Below, in pieces: positions 25,961 through 37,919 of a stretch of 64,000 nucleotides of DNA (positions are counted from its first letter, which is position 1; each line of letters opens with the position of its first letter). The DNA comes from Gnetum montanum (lineage: Eukaryota; Streptophyta; Gnetopsida; Gnetales; Gnetaceae): positions 62,001 through 126,000 of the forward strand of contig MNCI01002105.1 of NCBI GenBank assembly GCA_015680685.1, given 5' to 3'. Made by a program: the position numbers and the translations under genes. A model generated the notes under the pieces. That model searched no databases, was not told where the DNA came from, and was given only the letters and a program-made list of their open reading frames with translations.

Positions 25961-26890
25961 TGACAGGTGATTCCCTAGATGACCCTAACTTTATCTGGGT
26001 CTACCTCTATTCCTGAATGTGAAACCTTATGCCCAAGCACTATGCCTTCTTGGACCATTAAATGGCTTTTCTGCTAATTGAGCCTTAAGTTGGTTTCTAT
26101 GCATCTTTTCAGCACTTGCTTTAATCAGTCCAAGGCTTAGTCAAAACTTATTCCATAAGTGGAGAAGTCATCCATAAAGACTTCCACTCTGTTTCCTATT
26201 TGCTATTATAATATGCTAAGAACTAAGCATTGAAACATGATAGGGGCATTGCATAAGCCAAAAGGCATTTATTTATATGCAAATGTTCCCCAAGGATTGG
26301 TGAATGTTGTCTTGGCTTGATCTTCTAGGGCTATCCGTATTTGGTTGTATCCACTATAGCCATCCAAAAAACTAAAATAGTGATGCACTACTATGGTTTC
26401 TAAGACTTGTTCAACGAATGGCAATGGAAAGTGATCCTTAAATGTTGTCATGTTCAATAGCCTAACATCTATACACACCCTCCATTTGCCTCCCTTTTTA
26501 GGCACAATCACCAAAGGGCTAACTCATTCACTATCAACAATGGGATATATGAACCTAGCCTTAGGAAGCTGTTCTATTTCTTTCTTTACTATTTGCTTCA
26601 ATTTTGGGTTCAATTACCTCTGCGGTTGTTTCCAAGGTTTCATGGAGGGGTCAGTGTAAATCCTATGCTGGCATATCCTAGGATCTATTCCAGTTAATTC
26701 AGGGTATGACCAAGCAAAGGCTTTTGACCATTTGTTTATCACTTTCAATAGTCTTTCTTTTTGTTTGGGGACAAGTCTTGCATTGATGATCATCGATTTT
26801 CCATTTTCAAGGGTCATATATTCTAGACCGTTGGGCAATGATTTTAAATCTATGGGCTCTTTTTTAAATTTTTCAAGAATTTCCAACTTC
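25960..26890 (-). pseudogene. Ty3/gypsy reverse transcriptase (right half), broken
   Basis: Minus strand. VPKKGGKWRVCIDVRLLN (26510-26455), DHFPLPFVEQVLE, FSFLDGYSGYNQI (26375-26330), MPFGLCNAP (26265) and the catalytic FMDD at 26164-26178 follow in canonical order. The sequence agrees best with Athila-type Ty3 elements. A stop interrupts the frame just before MPFGL, with others near 26220. Confidence 0.88.
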
Positions 26891-27468
26891 CCCTAGTTGA
26901 TGTGTTCAAGGTTAAGGCTTGGAAGTTGGAAATGGACTTGCTCTAGTGTATCTATGCTTTCAATATAAGCATTAGTTATTCCCTCAGTTAGTTCCATGCA
27001 CATTAGTGAGTTGCTCTCTTGATCAACCATCAGCCACTAGATGTCTTCTTTTCATGTGGTTGCTGCATATAGACACTTTTGTATATTAATGTCTTGTGCA
27101 CACCAATTGCATACATGTAATGCTAAACTTTACATAACCCATGATCTCTACACACAATTGCACCCTATGTCACTGTATGCAATGCATGGAACTTTCTTCT
27201 TCTTGATCTTTCCAAAAGTGTTCTTCTTGGATATTTTTAGGGAAAGATCGTTGATCCCTAGGCTTGCATCTATAATACTTAGCCATGTTCTTCCCATTAT
27301 TATTGGGAAGTCCCCTTTACCGTTGTTCACTTATATCACTAGGAAATCAGCTGGATATGACCATCGACACACAATGGTAACAATGTCCTCCACCAATCCC
27401 AAAGGGATAGTGATGGACTGGTCGACCAGCTCTAGGCAAATATTACTCTTCCTTAATGGAGGTAGGTT

Positions 27469-27830
27469 TTAGGATTTGTACATCTCTTGTGATATTAAGT
27501 TGACTTCGGAACCTGAGTCTAGAAGAGCTTTACATGATTCATTCCAAGCAACTTGGAGATAAATTAGGGGGCTTCCAGGATCAGAGAATTTCCTGAGAAG
27601 GTGGCCCACCTTAATCCATTCAGTAATGGCATGTGTTAACATAACCATATGTGTTGAACTTAGTGTTTGGTTTGAAGGGGACCCTAAAGGCTTATTTGAT
27701 AGGGAGGTGTTCAGATGTTCAACTGCTTGTGGTTGTGAGGGCTTGGTTGGACTATTAGTTCTGACGAAAGATATTTTCTTCATAAGGTTGTTAGAACCAA
27801 CTATGGGTTGAGGATTCATAGCCCTCGTGA
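27469..27830 (-). pseudogene. Retroelement aspartic protease (right half)
   Basis: Minus strand. The catalytic ALLDSGSEVNLIS motif (27535-27490) follows a Pro/Ser-rich linker and lies between gag and reverse transcriptase. A second block NGKGDFPIIMGRTWLSIIDASLG (27330-27260) resembles the C-terminal protease motif with the flap-distal ILGR-type sequence. The frame is interrupted between the two. Confidence 0.75.
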
Positions 27831-29330
27831 CATTGCGTTGCTACGGTTGAGTAAGGAGTTCCCCTTGCATTACTAGAATGGGTGGTAATGGAGCTATCGG
27901 TGTTAGAGTTGCAGGTGGATTTGGAGGATGGTATGTTTTTGGGTTATCTCCCCTAGGATAAGGAGTCCTATAATACTCCTGATCTTGGTGGTGGCATTGT
28001 GGTGTAACGTGACCAACAGAGTCATGTGGAGAGATTGGCTGCTACACGTAGTAGCCATATGGATCTGGTTGCTGGTAGGGGTATTGTTGCCTTGGTGGTG
28101 GCATCCCCCATGACTATGGGTATTGCCACTGTTGGTGTTACTCAATAGGTTGTGGTGGAGTTCCACTTGGATAATACGTTGAAGGTTGGTGGAATTACCT
28201 TGCATTACCTTGGGGATAAGGTAACTGTCGGGGTGCTTGCCATTTGTTAAGTCATGATTTGAGTGCATACACCCCAGACTCTTGTAGATGTGAGATCACT
28301 AGGAAACATCCCTTAGGATGGTCGTATTGGCATATCTCACATCCACCGTCATTGTCTATATCTAAATCCACAACCTCTTCTTGGTGATGGCCAATTTACC
28401 CTTACCTTTATTACGTGCACTATCTACATCTCTCCTTTTATTTTTGTCATAGTCACTAATTCACACCCTATATTCCTCTACAATTTTAAGGATAGTTTCA
28501 AATCTACTATCCAGGGAGTCCCACATTTGGTCTAACTTTGCCGATACTTTGGTTGTTGACTTTTGGAGCAGCAAGGTTTTCCTATTCACCATCTCTTCGA
28601 GTGGTGACTCTTCCTCCTCCTCACAAAATCTCACTCCCCTTTTTTGGAGGGAAGGATCTTGGTTATACTCTTTCACACTTTCCCTCTTATGTAGCTCCCC
28701 TTCTTCCTTAGCTACTTACTCTAGCAATCTATGAACCTAATGAGACCTAAGCTCTGATAAACTCCCTTGGGCATACGTTCCAAGGGTTCTCCTTGTTTCA
28801 TGCCTAAGTCCATCTATGAGATGGCGTAGTTGATCTTGTTGTGAATAACCATGGCCCAGGCAATGATGTAAAAGTGCATAATAGTAGCCCATGGCAACAT
28901 CCAAGGATTCATGATTTCCCTGCTTCCATCCTTGGATTTCTTTTCACATGTTAGACACTCGGGAGTATATTTGGTACTTGTCATTAAATAGTTCTAACAT
29001 TGCACTCCACCTCCGAATGGATTCCAGTTCTAAGGACCGGTACCTGCTTTCCACTTCTTTCACTAGTGTCCTTGGGAACAACTTCAGTTTTTGCCACTCG
29101 TTTTCTATGTTTTGCAAGGCACATGCATCATGGAATGCTTATAGGTGATTTTGAGGATCAGTGTTGTATCCCCCCTCAAACCGTGGGATGTTATTCATGT
29201 CTAACCTCTTGATCCTACTATCTTTTTGGTGCCTTGTGGGAACTCTGATGGCCTCCGTTATGTCTAACATGATTCTAGTTACGAGTAGGGGTTCTTTGTG
29301 GTCATTTCATTCATAGCGTCTATGATGTCT
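27831..29330 (-). pseudogene. Athila-like gag (right half), broken
   Basis: Minus strand. Gag domain pieces are EPLLVTRIMLDITEAIRVPTR (29290-29230), RLDMNNIPRFEGGYNTDP, WQKLKLFPRTLV, ELFNDKYQIYSRVSNM and LIDGLRHETRRTLGTYAQG (to 28770). The zinc knuckle CEICQYDHPKGC lies near 28350-28310, followed by a Gln/Pro-rich tail. It shares the order and key residues of the left-half gag. Stops are present around 29140 and 28940. Confidence 0.82.
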
Positions 29331-30286
29331 ACGCGGTTCCCTACTCTTCCTTCTTCCATTGATTCCTTCGAGTGCCCTCGTCCTCGTTCTCGACTGTTTC
29401 GTAGGTGTTTTTCACTTTGTTTACCTTTATCCCCTCACGGTTACTTTCCTTATGACTACAGCCAGATACTAAAGGAGAGGGTGAATGTAACAATGAAGGT
29501 GAAGAGGAAGGAGAACCATCACCATGATGGTATTTTCTACCTTCTCTTCAATGGTCTTGACCATGATTGTTATCACAATCAGAACATCCGCCCTTATCAT
29601 GTGGTTGTGTTCCTTCCTTGAACACTTCATGTTCGTGGGTATCAGAACCAGGGTTGTGAATCATGGAGTGTAGGTTTTGATACACCACCTCTTGACCATC
29701 ATTAGGAGGGGTAACATCATTTGGTAGGGAACTTGTTGAAATAGGTTCACCACCCCCAATTTCGCTTAAGACTTGTCGAGCGTTATGAGGCTACTTACCC
29801 TTCGAGGATGTTTGATATCACTCTTATTGCGCAACTGTGCAATGGTAGTCCCTTGTGTCATGATCTCATGCAACATATTCAGCGTACAAAAATGACATGC
29901 CTATTTGTGAGAGAGCACAAAGGAGCATGTTGGGACTGATCAGTTTGGAGGTAACACTATGTTACCTTCCAAGTCTCTCCAACGCAGGTGTTCATCTTGA
30001 TGGAGAATAAAGGTAAAGTCGGGTACATACTCATCGTGATGAGTATATTCCACCCAAAATTGTTGAGGAACTGGTGGATCTGGGTTATGTGTGCTATGTC
30101 ACTGACTATCTCTTGTGTTAGTCGTAGGCGGTGAAATGCTCTTGTGCGAAGAAGACATTTTTTCCTATTCGATGTGTAATTTTACCGTTGTCTTATTTTT
30201 CCTTGATTAACCCTAAAGGGTTCGTTCTAGCATCCCAATGATATGGATGATTTCCTATGTTCTACATAGCACACAAACAACTAAGT
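29331..30286 (-). other. Leader between LTR3 and gag
   Basis: The 5' untranslated leader of the right half, possibly containing the N-terminal coding part of gag. No separate conserved protein was recognised. Confidence 0.4.
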
Positions 30287-30303
30287 CCTTGGCAATGGTG
30301 CCA
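30287..30303 (-). other. Primer-binding site, tRNA-Asp type
   Basis: The minus strand reads TGGCACCATTGCCAAGG one base from LTR3. It is the same site as at 20723-20739 with one further C-to-T change. Confidence 0.85.
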
Positions 30304-30304
30304 A

Positions 30305-31050
30305 TGATGAGTGGCGAGGTACCCCTACACTCAACCATACGAATACAAGCATTTCACGCACAATCCAGTCGAACTCCACAGACGAACTAGTTGTAGTATC
30401 TAAACAGTTATTCTTAGGTTGCAGTTCGTTGTCTTCCCATCGGGACTAGTGTTAACTTTATCACGTATGGTTTAGCCCAGAGTAAGGTGTATGATATGTT
30501 CCTATACTACTGCTACTCTTGGAGACAATGAAACATAATATTAGCTAAGCTAAAAGATAGAGAGTGAGAGAATCTAAGCTAGCCTAAGTGCGATGAGCAT
30601 CTATTCCTCAATCATCCGTACACATCTTGGACTTTGTGCATGACCACTACTAGGATTACCAAGCGCAAATCCTAAGACTTTAGGGTGAAGAGATATTAAC
30701 TAAGAAAGCATTAAATAATATTTAAATAAATAATTAAGCTAAGTGGATTCTACAATGATGAAGTAATCTCGATCTTTATTGCCGGTCATGTGCGTGTCCA
30801 AGTACATCACACTCAAATAAAGATGCCGTACAATTAAAATCGCCACACTGCAGGCATGCACTGGGAGGAAAAGGGTTGAGAGAAGAACTACTTAACACTT
30901 AAGAGAAATTCTACAACTAAGAACCCAAAAACTCAAAAAATGCATACCAGATTTGTCTACCTCTTATTTATAGATGAGGAGACAGACTACGATATTGCGT
31001 ACGCGATATCATGGTTGCGATATCGCAACCAACAAAATGCTAACTCATCA
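30305..31050 (-). repeat. LTR3 (5' LTR of right half)
   Basis: 746 bp, from TGATGAGTGG to AACTCATCA, highly similar to LTR1 over its length apart from a small gap near 30680. A minus-strand TATA-like CTATAAATAAG lies near 30963-30975, with palindromic GATATC/GATATT motifs at 30990-31025. Confidence 0.92.
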
Positions 31051-31055
31051 ATAAG
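31051..31055. repeat. Target-site duplication, right (ATAAG)
   Basis: An exact copy of 12905-12909 directly after LTR3. Confidence 0.85.
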
Positions 31056-32795
31056 CATATAATGTGATCATTTATAACTGAACTCAAGATTTTAATGTTC
31101 AATTTGGAGAATATCCCAAAGTTCCATGTTTTGTTAAGCTATTTAATTTTTCATTGATTTTTTTAGAGATATAAGCAGCAAATTGTTAGTCTTCTTGGTT
31201 CCATTAAACATATAAAATTTATTTCCATACCATTTAGTTCTTGTGGACATTTTTTGGTTGAAATCAATATTCTTAAACCATAAAAAAATTGTATTATAAG
31301 TAGATGAGAAGATTTACATTTAGCCAATTACATATTATAACATTTGTTGGGTTCCATCCTTACCTACCTACAAGCTGGCCCACTGGCAATCAAGGGTGGG
31401 ACCTAGGAACATGTATTTAAATAATATAAAAAACATCTTTGTTCCTAACTGAAGTGAGTTGAATAATCGTATGCATTTGAAACATAGGTAAAAGTGTATA
31501 ACTCAATGCTACTTGGTAGAATCAAAACTGTGACCTAGGGTTACCAAGCCAAGACCCATACCACTAGGTTAACACTTTATTGTCACAATATAAAAAGGCC
31601 CAAAAGATTGGTGTATAGGGTACACCCACAACTCGAGTTAGTGTTTGGGAACTAAGACCACAACTAAGCATGGTGTTTTTGGATAGGTTCCTAGACTTTT
31701 TATATGTGGATTTGTAGAGATTAGGTCTAAGCCTCTTTATATGTGGATTCTTGACTTGAAAGCTCCAAGTCATGGATTCGATTCTATGAGTAATGTTGAG
31801 GTATAAAGTTATAATTAGACTATACATCATGAAGTGTACCTATAATTATAGTGTTTCACATCCCCACCCCTATGTCAAAGGATGTAATAATTTAATTTCC
31901 ATGTAAATGTAAATATATCCCCATTCTTTGAATTACTAAAAATGATACAATGAACGGAAATAATAATTGCACAAGCTCAAAATAGTGCCAAGTTACTTGT
32001 GTATCCATTGTCGAATGCACACAATCAACAACCCAATTTCCATTACTCAACAATCATATTAAATATGTCATACATTAGATTCGTAAAGGAAATCATCCTA
32101 CTCAGGCAAAGCGATTGCCGACCAAGGGTGTCTCGAACAATATTCATGTTATAAGTAATTTCAAGGATTGTCTTGTAATGTACATTCTTATAACCTCATT
32201 ATGTTAGCCTTGTTCTAGTGAAGTGAGTAAGTCAGTTTCTTGGTTTCTCATTATGTGTCTTCAATGCTGATTATGTTAAGTGGTATTTTTAAAAGGCTTG
32301 AAATTTTTTTTAAAAGATTATTTTCTTCATATAGAAATGCAGATTGGATATTTGTATGAAAACACAAGTTATACTAAGTTTGACTATGGAATAAAGTGCT
32401 CTATTGCTAGCTTAGTTCACCTTCAATGTCATGAGGTAGGCTTTGAAAACAATATTAAATTCTCTTGAGAAGTGCAATTTTAATGGTTTGATTTGGTTTT
32501 ATTAGCAATCCTCCCACAAGTGCGATTGGCCTTTGCTTTTTAGGTAGCTCTATTAAGTTTGGATTTTATGTTTTTATAGTTTGTAGTTCACCTTAACAAC
32601 TCTCCTAAATATTTGTGAAAGAAATCATTATTTCAATCTGCATAGGCAAAATGTTAAAACAAGAAATAAAAAAAAATTGAGCAAATTTCATACAAAGTAA
32701 AATCCAAGAACTATCTCTAATTTTTTTTTAAATCTCCCTTGAAGCCAAGAAAGAGGAAAACAAATACACCTAAAAACATCGAAGTTTACAGACTG
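31056..32795. other. AT-rich intergenic DNA, no gene seen
   Basis: No protein motif on either strand. The stretch around 31500-31580 (GACCTAGGGTTACCAAGCC) looks like an old repeat tail but could not be assigned. Confidence 0.4.
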
Positions 32796-32877
32796 ACAAT
32801 ATACATCAATGTTCAAGGGGGGCGTATGGGTCACAATGGGCCGTAAGGGCCAGATGCACCCGACCTTTGATAGACTA

Positions 32878-32978
32878 CCCCCCCCCCCCCCCCACCCCCC
32901 CCCCCCCCTCCGAACCCCCCGTCGCCAGTAACCGCCACCCCAAGGGAACCCAAGATCGAGCTCCCCCCCCCCCCTAGG
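32878..32978. repeat. Poly-C tracts at the LINE 5' end
   Basis: C16 (32878-32893), A, C14 (32895-32908), then shorter C runs including about C14 near 32965-32978. The minus strand is G-rich and could form G-quadruplexes. Exact run lengths may be unreliable. Confidence 0.8.
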
Positions 32979-33203
32979 CGAATGGGTTAATGTGGTGCGG
33001 GGGAGCTCCAAGACCCGAAGGCACCAAGGGACAGAAACCATATCCGAAGAACTTGGATGCAGCCTAGAGATGTGAGGCAGAGAAAGTCGACCCAGCTGGC
33101 CGAACGAGAATCGGGCCAGAGGCAAACGGACCCAACAGAACATCGACATGGGGCTCCAACAGACCCTTTGGGAGGTCTACCAACGCAGCACCCCCGATCA
33201 TAC

Positions 33204-34000
33204 ATGAAGTTGTTCAGCTGGAATTGTAGGGGATAGGGTACCCCCTATAAAAGAAATACCCTATGTAGAATTGTTTGTGATGAAGATTGTGACATTGTTT
33301 ACCTCCAGGAGACCAAACTGCAAGCAATGGAATCGCACCTTCTCCACTGGGAAGGTTGGACCATCCATGTGAACCCCTGTTTGGGCCGGGCTGGTGGACT
33401 CGCCATACTGGCCTGCTATGCCATGATTCCCATGGATGCGTTGTAGTGGGCCATCACTATCTAGCTCCCCTCCCAAGGGGTCTGGTTGACTAATTTCTAC
33501 AAGGCACAAAACTAGGAGCAACGGTTATACGAGTTGACCTGGGCGGTGGCGTTGATTCTAGACCATTGATCATGGATTGTGATGGGGGATTTCAACCAAC
33601 ACCTCCATCCTTGGGAGAAATCCAGGGCAGCTGCCCCCCCTCCACTTGGTGCACATGAATTCCAGACCTTTCTGGAAACCTTCTCCCTGGTGGACCTGCC
33701 CATTGAGAACTGCCGGTTCACATGGAGTAATCGGAGGAAAGGCCCTGACCGTGTCCTCACCCGAATTGATAGGGTATGCGTCAGCTTTGACCTCCTCCTT
33801 CATTCCTCTGTCCTTGTTTTAGGACAAGAGCGGGTCCCGTCAGACCACCGCTTACTGGTCTATTCTATAGGGCCATATAAGCCCTCGGCCCCACGATCGT
33901 TTCGTTTCGAAGTTGGTTGGTTAGCCAAGCTGTGGCTGAGGCCGTTGGTGGAGGACATTTGGACAAACTACCGGCCTAGCCATGGGGATCCCTAGAACTT
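33204..34000 (+). pseudogene. LINE apurinic-type endonuclease domain
   Basis: Starts at the ATG at 33204 with MKLFSWNCRG, the typical opening of plant L1 ORF2. Catalytic landmarks follow: YLQETK (33300), GDFNQHL (33583-33603), RFTWSNRR (33715), LTRIDRVCV and the C-terminal PSDHRLL (33838-33860). Stops at about 33235, 33447, 33462 and 33512 break the first third. The 3' 138 codons (33579-33995) remain open. In active L1 elements this domain nicks the target DNA. Confidence 0.85.
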
Positions 34001-34429
34001 CCTTAAGGAGGCCTTACTTCGTCTGAAGTGGACCATCTGGGCCCTACCTGTGGATGATAAGTTCTCCTTTCGAACGGGCCTACGGACACTCCAGGATCAG
34101 CTTGGCCAGATCCAGGCCCGACAAGAAGCAAGGGAGGACCTACACATGGAGGAGTAGCACACGTTGTGGTAACTCCAATCCCTTGACCTGGAAAAAGAGA
34201 CATACTGGCAGTAACGTTCCCAGGTCCGGTGGATCAGGGAGGGGGATAGGCAAACCATATTCTTCTTTGCCATGGTTAAGAGATGTGGGGGGAGCCAACC
34301 ACGCTATCTCTGCAACCAGGACGGGGAGACAATTGATGATCCGCAGTGAATTGCAAATGAGCTGGCGCAATACTGGGACGGGATCTGGGCCAAACGCCCC
34401 ACCAGGCCCATCTCGGTCCACGTGACGTA

Positions 34430-35912
34430 AGTGCTGAGCGAGCATGACAACGTGCGACTACTGGCCCCTTTCTCCTGGCAGGAACTCACTGCTACGATCA
34501 ACAGCATGCTGGGAGGAAAAGCGCCTGGTCCTGACAGTTGGAGCCTTAAATTATTTAAGACGTTTCTGGATATTGTGGGACCCAATATCCTAGATGCGTT
34601 CAATCTCATGCTGGCCAAAAGGCAGGTCCAGAGGGAACTCAACTGTTCCCGTATTGTGTGCATTCCGAAGTAATCTGACGCACATCACCTTGAACACTTT
34701 TGCCCTATCAGAGTATGCAACGTACGCATTCGAATCTTCTCCAAGTTGCTAGTGCATAGGCTTGTGCCACTCATGCCCAGGCTTTTGGGGATCAACTAGG
34801 CGGGTTTCATACAAGGTCGAACCATTGAGGACCAGATTCTCCTCATGTAGGAGGTGCTTCACTTGCTTCGAAGTTCGAGTTTCCCTGGGCTTTGCCTCAA
34901 GCTTGACATTACTAAGGCATACGACACACTCAACTAGGAGGCATTGCAGTCCATTATGCACCTGAAGGGGTTTTGATCAGCAGTTCATCCGGCTATGCAT
35001 TCACATGCAGTCCTCGGNNNNNNNNNNNNNNNNNNNNNNNNNNNNNNNNGGGGCCTCTCATCTCCAGGTAGGGGGCTGAGGAAAGGGGATCCACTCTCAC
35101 CCCTCCTCTTCATCATCACCATGGACTTAATGTAGCACTACTGCAGCACATCCGGGGTGGATGGTTTGGACATTGCCAAGGTGGCATGTCGAGCCGAACA
35201 CTATATGGATGATATGATGCTACTCAGTAGGGCGGTAGTCTAGCAAGCACGTTGCATCAACATTACTTTGTCCCGCTTGGCTGCTGAGTTGGGGCTAGAG
35301 ATAAATCAGACCAAATCTTCAACACATTTCATTAATGGTGATGAAAAAATTAAAAATCGAGTGGTACAAATCTTGAACATCCTACCCAGGACGAGAAATG
35401 ACACCTATCTGGGCATCCCCCTCTTCTGGTGGGGGCAAACCATGGCATGGGGCCTGCTAGTGAAAAAAATTGAGAGAAGAATGGGCCATTGGGCAAATCG
35501 ATTCGTAAGCCGCAAAGGATGCCTGCTCGTGGAAACAGAAATCCTCATGGCAATCGCTCGTTTCGTGATGGTTGTTGCCACCCCCCCTAATGCCATCATC
35601 AATGCAATTAACACACTAATCCGTAGCTTCATCTGGGAGGGGGGCAATGGGGGGAGCAAGATCCACTTGGTTTGTTGGGAATGGGTGGCGCACCCCTGGA
35701 ACGCTGGTGGATTGGGCATCACGTTCTTCAAGGACGAATTGATGTTGGGGGAGCAATGGTTGATGCTTTCGTTTACGCGCCCACACACAGAACCAATCCT
35801 GTGGATCCACATCATGAATGCAAAATATCTGTGTTGGGAGACGGGGGTGCAAGATTCTAGACCCTGGCAAGCATTGTGCCGGCATGCACGTATGATGCAG
35901 GCTCGAGGGTGA
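34430..35912 (+). pseudogene. LINE reverse transcriptase domain, broken by stops and an N gap
   Basis: Fingers and palm motifs are visible: GGKAPGPDSWSLKLFK (34513-34560), RIVCIPK (34650), INQAGFIQGRT-like sequence with TAG for Gln (34790-34830), LCLKLDITKAYDTLN (34890-34935) and catalytic YMDD (35202-35213). The thumb part 35268-35912 stays open for 214 codons with NDTYLGIPLFW and CLLVETEILMAIARF. This order is diagnostic of plant L1. The unsequenced N run falls between the RT blocks. Confidence 0.85.
35018..35049. other. Assembly gap (32 N)
   Basis: Unresolved bases inside the LINE reverse transcriptase. Confidence 1.
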
Positions 35913-37902
35913 TGGGGCCTCGAGCCGCACACCCTATTAACCGTAAAATACCCCAAGTCGTCGGCTGGCAGCAAATTTGACAAGGGCGACTACCTGAGAA
36001 AATTAAAATCTTTCTCTAGCTACTTCGATGGGACGCGCTACCCATGGGTGCCCTCTTATGACGACGCGAAATTCTACAGCATGACACTTGTCCATCATGC
36101 AACGTAGTGGCAGAGACGATGCAACACTTTGCGTACGACTATGTGTGCATGCACGCCATGTGGTGCACGGCGGCGGTACCCCCCGTTCGCCCCCCTCCCC
36201 CCTTGATGCACCTCACAGGCGATTCTTGGGCCACACTACTTTTATGGGTAGTGTGGAAAGCACAAAACAACACTGTTTTCCTGTAGAAATGGCACCCCCC
36301 TTGGGGCTGGTCTTCCAGGCTTTCCACGCGTGGAAAGAAATGGAGGCGACGATGGGAATTACGCCTACATTTGAGCCGGACTGCACCGCATTCCAAGAGG
36401 ATGAAGAGCTTTGGTAGATGGTGACCCAATGTTGCTGGTCTGACCCTCTGCAACGACTGGTCGAGGATCCAAATCTGGCAGATGACGTGTTCTTCTCCAA
36501 CTGGGCTGATGATCGCACCTTTTTCCGAGGCCGTGAGATTTTGATCATAAAATTTTCAATCGCCAACTGTCTGGGGGCCCAGATCGCTCATGAGGTCATC
36601 CTGCCTTTCACCTGTGGCTTGCAAGATGCAGAAATATTCTTTGATGAGCTCGTGCCTCGAACCAGGAGCTGATAGGTGCCCAGATCTTCCCTGCCCTACC
36701 TTTGGGCCTGGGGAGCAAATCTGGTGGACAGATTTTTTGTCCAATCTGGCAACGGTTCCAAGCTCCAAGGCCTACACTTCGCTTTTCTGCACTGTCTCAA
36801 GTTGGGTCGCCAAGTCAACCTTCGCTGCTTTTTTCTGGAGGCCCTCCTACTCAAGCAACACGGCCGCCATTCTGGTTTAATTCTTGCCCTATGATGGGGG
36901 GCAGAGGAGGGGTAGCACCCATCGTCCTTTGCCCCCCCCCCCCCCCCCCCCCCCCCGGGGCCCCCCCCAAAGGGCCCCCCCCCCCCCCCCCCCCCCCCCC
37001 CATCGTGGTGAGGCCCCAGGATCCTACGATTTTGCCCAGCCAGGGGAGCTGCTGGTCCCTTTGGGCTTTCATCTTTACACAGGGCCAGAGGACCCAACAG
37101 GAGCGGTGCCCCTCGCTCGCCTTGACAGGCCAGTTTTCCCCCCACTAGAGACCTCTGGCCATAGGAATTGGAACGAAGAACTTCAGCAGGCCACGTAGAG
37201 GGCTACGGACGAGGAGTGGGAGGCTGAGAGGAGGGAATGGGAAGCCAAATGGCATGAAGCCCTTGCGCAGGCCTGGGCTGACCTAGAAGCCCAGTTCTCT
37301 GAGCAAGAACAAAGTGGGTGAGGCAGTAGGATCTCATGACCGAGGTTGCTAAGGCCCACCTAATTGACGAAATTCGGGTCCAAGTGCGAGAAGAGTTGAT
37401 TTCAGAAGACGCAGCCCAGAGACAACGCGAGCAAGCGGAGCGGGCGGAGCAAGAGTGGCTTCAAGAGGAGGAGGATCAGCGACAACAGCAGCTCAACGGA
37501 GCTCATGAGCACAACACCCGACAATGGCTAAGAGGGGGACAGTGCCCGTATCTCATTTTTGGCGTCAGCTATGAGAGCTCCTAGGCTGAGCTCAAACGTC
37601 GTATCTACCGAACCTCGGCGCACTTCCATCTGAATGCAAGCGCCTCACAGGTGGATCGGAGTTGACAGGAGTCAAGCATGTAGGGTATCCAACAGGCAAC
37701 CAGTTTCATGGACATGGAGGACCACCGGAACACTTTGGATATCCTCCATGAACTAGAGTGCCCCAACTACGCCTATCGATGGCTGCTGACGAACCCATAA
37801 GGGGGGTTCTTCCCTACCATGGGGGGCCATTTCTCCACCATTTGTAATCTCTTGTACTATAGTTTGCATTTCTCAGTAATATAATCTCGACTACTTTCTC
37901 AC
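35913..37902 (+). pseudogene. LINE 3' region with charged coiled-coil remnant
   Basis: After the RT thumb the frame is broken. One open stretch (37336-37584) encodes a Glu/Gln/Arg-rich helix (EVAKAHLIDEIRVQVREEL, then QREQAERAEQEWLQEEEDQ), not a standard L1 ORF2 C terminus that I recognise. Two poly-C tracts lie at 36932-36956 (25 C) and 36975-37001 (27 C). A Cys/His-rich C-terminal domain was not found. The region precedes the A tail without another element in between. Confidence 0.5.
36932..37001. repeat. Paired poly-C tracts within the LINE
   Basis: C25, GGGG, C8, AAAGGG, C27. The composition is extreme beside neutral flanks and may reflect local expansion or a sequencing problem. Confidence 0.85.
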
Positions 37903-37918
37903 AAAAAAAAAAAAAAAA
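37903..37918 (+). other. LINE poly(A) tail
   Basis: A16 at the 3' end of the LINE, 592 bp upstream of the EGY3 start codon. Confidence 0.85.
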
Positions 37919-37919
37919 C

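Larger units (their letters stand above)
32800..37918 (+). mobile_element. L1-type LINE, ORF1 not found, poly(A) tail
   Basis: Plus strand: a C-rich 5' zone, endonuclease (33204-34000), reverse transcriptase (34430-35910), a long poorly conserved 3' part and a terminal A16 tail (37903-37918). No ORF1 (gag-like) precedes the endonuclease, so the copy is probably 5'-truncated; the 5' end is approximate. I found no convincing target duplication. A 32 bp run of N (35018-35049) interrupts the reverse transcriptase. Stops and frameshifts make it inactive. Confidence 0.85.

Noticed and set aside
31490-31830. tRNA-like or SINE-like stretch
   Set aside because: A B-box-like motif in reverse near 31753, but no foldable cloverleaf or repeat boundaries.
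32688-33205. Minus-strand Gly-rich ORFs over the LINE 5' end
   Set aside because: Shadow frames of poly-C tracts. The coding signal (endonuclease) is on the plus strand.
36696-37198. Pro-rich and Gly-rich ORFs on both strands
   Set aside because: Arise from the poly-C/poly-G runs. No conserved motif.
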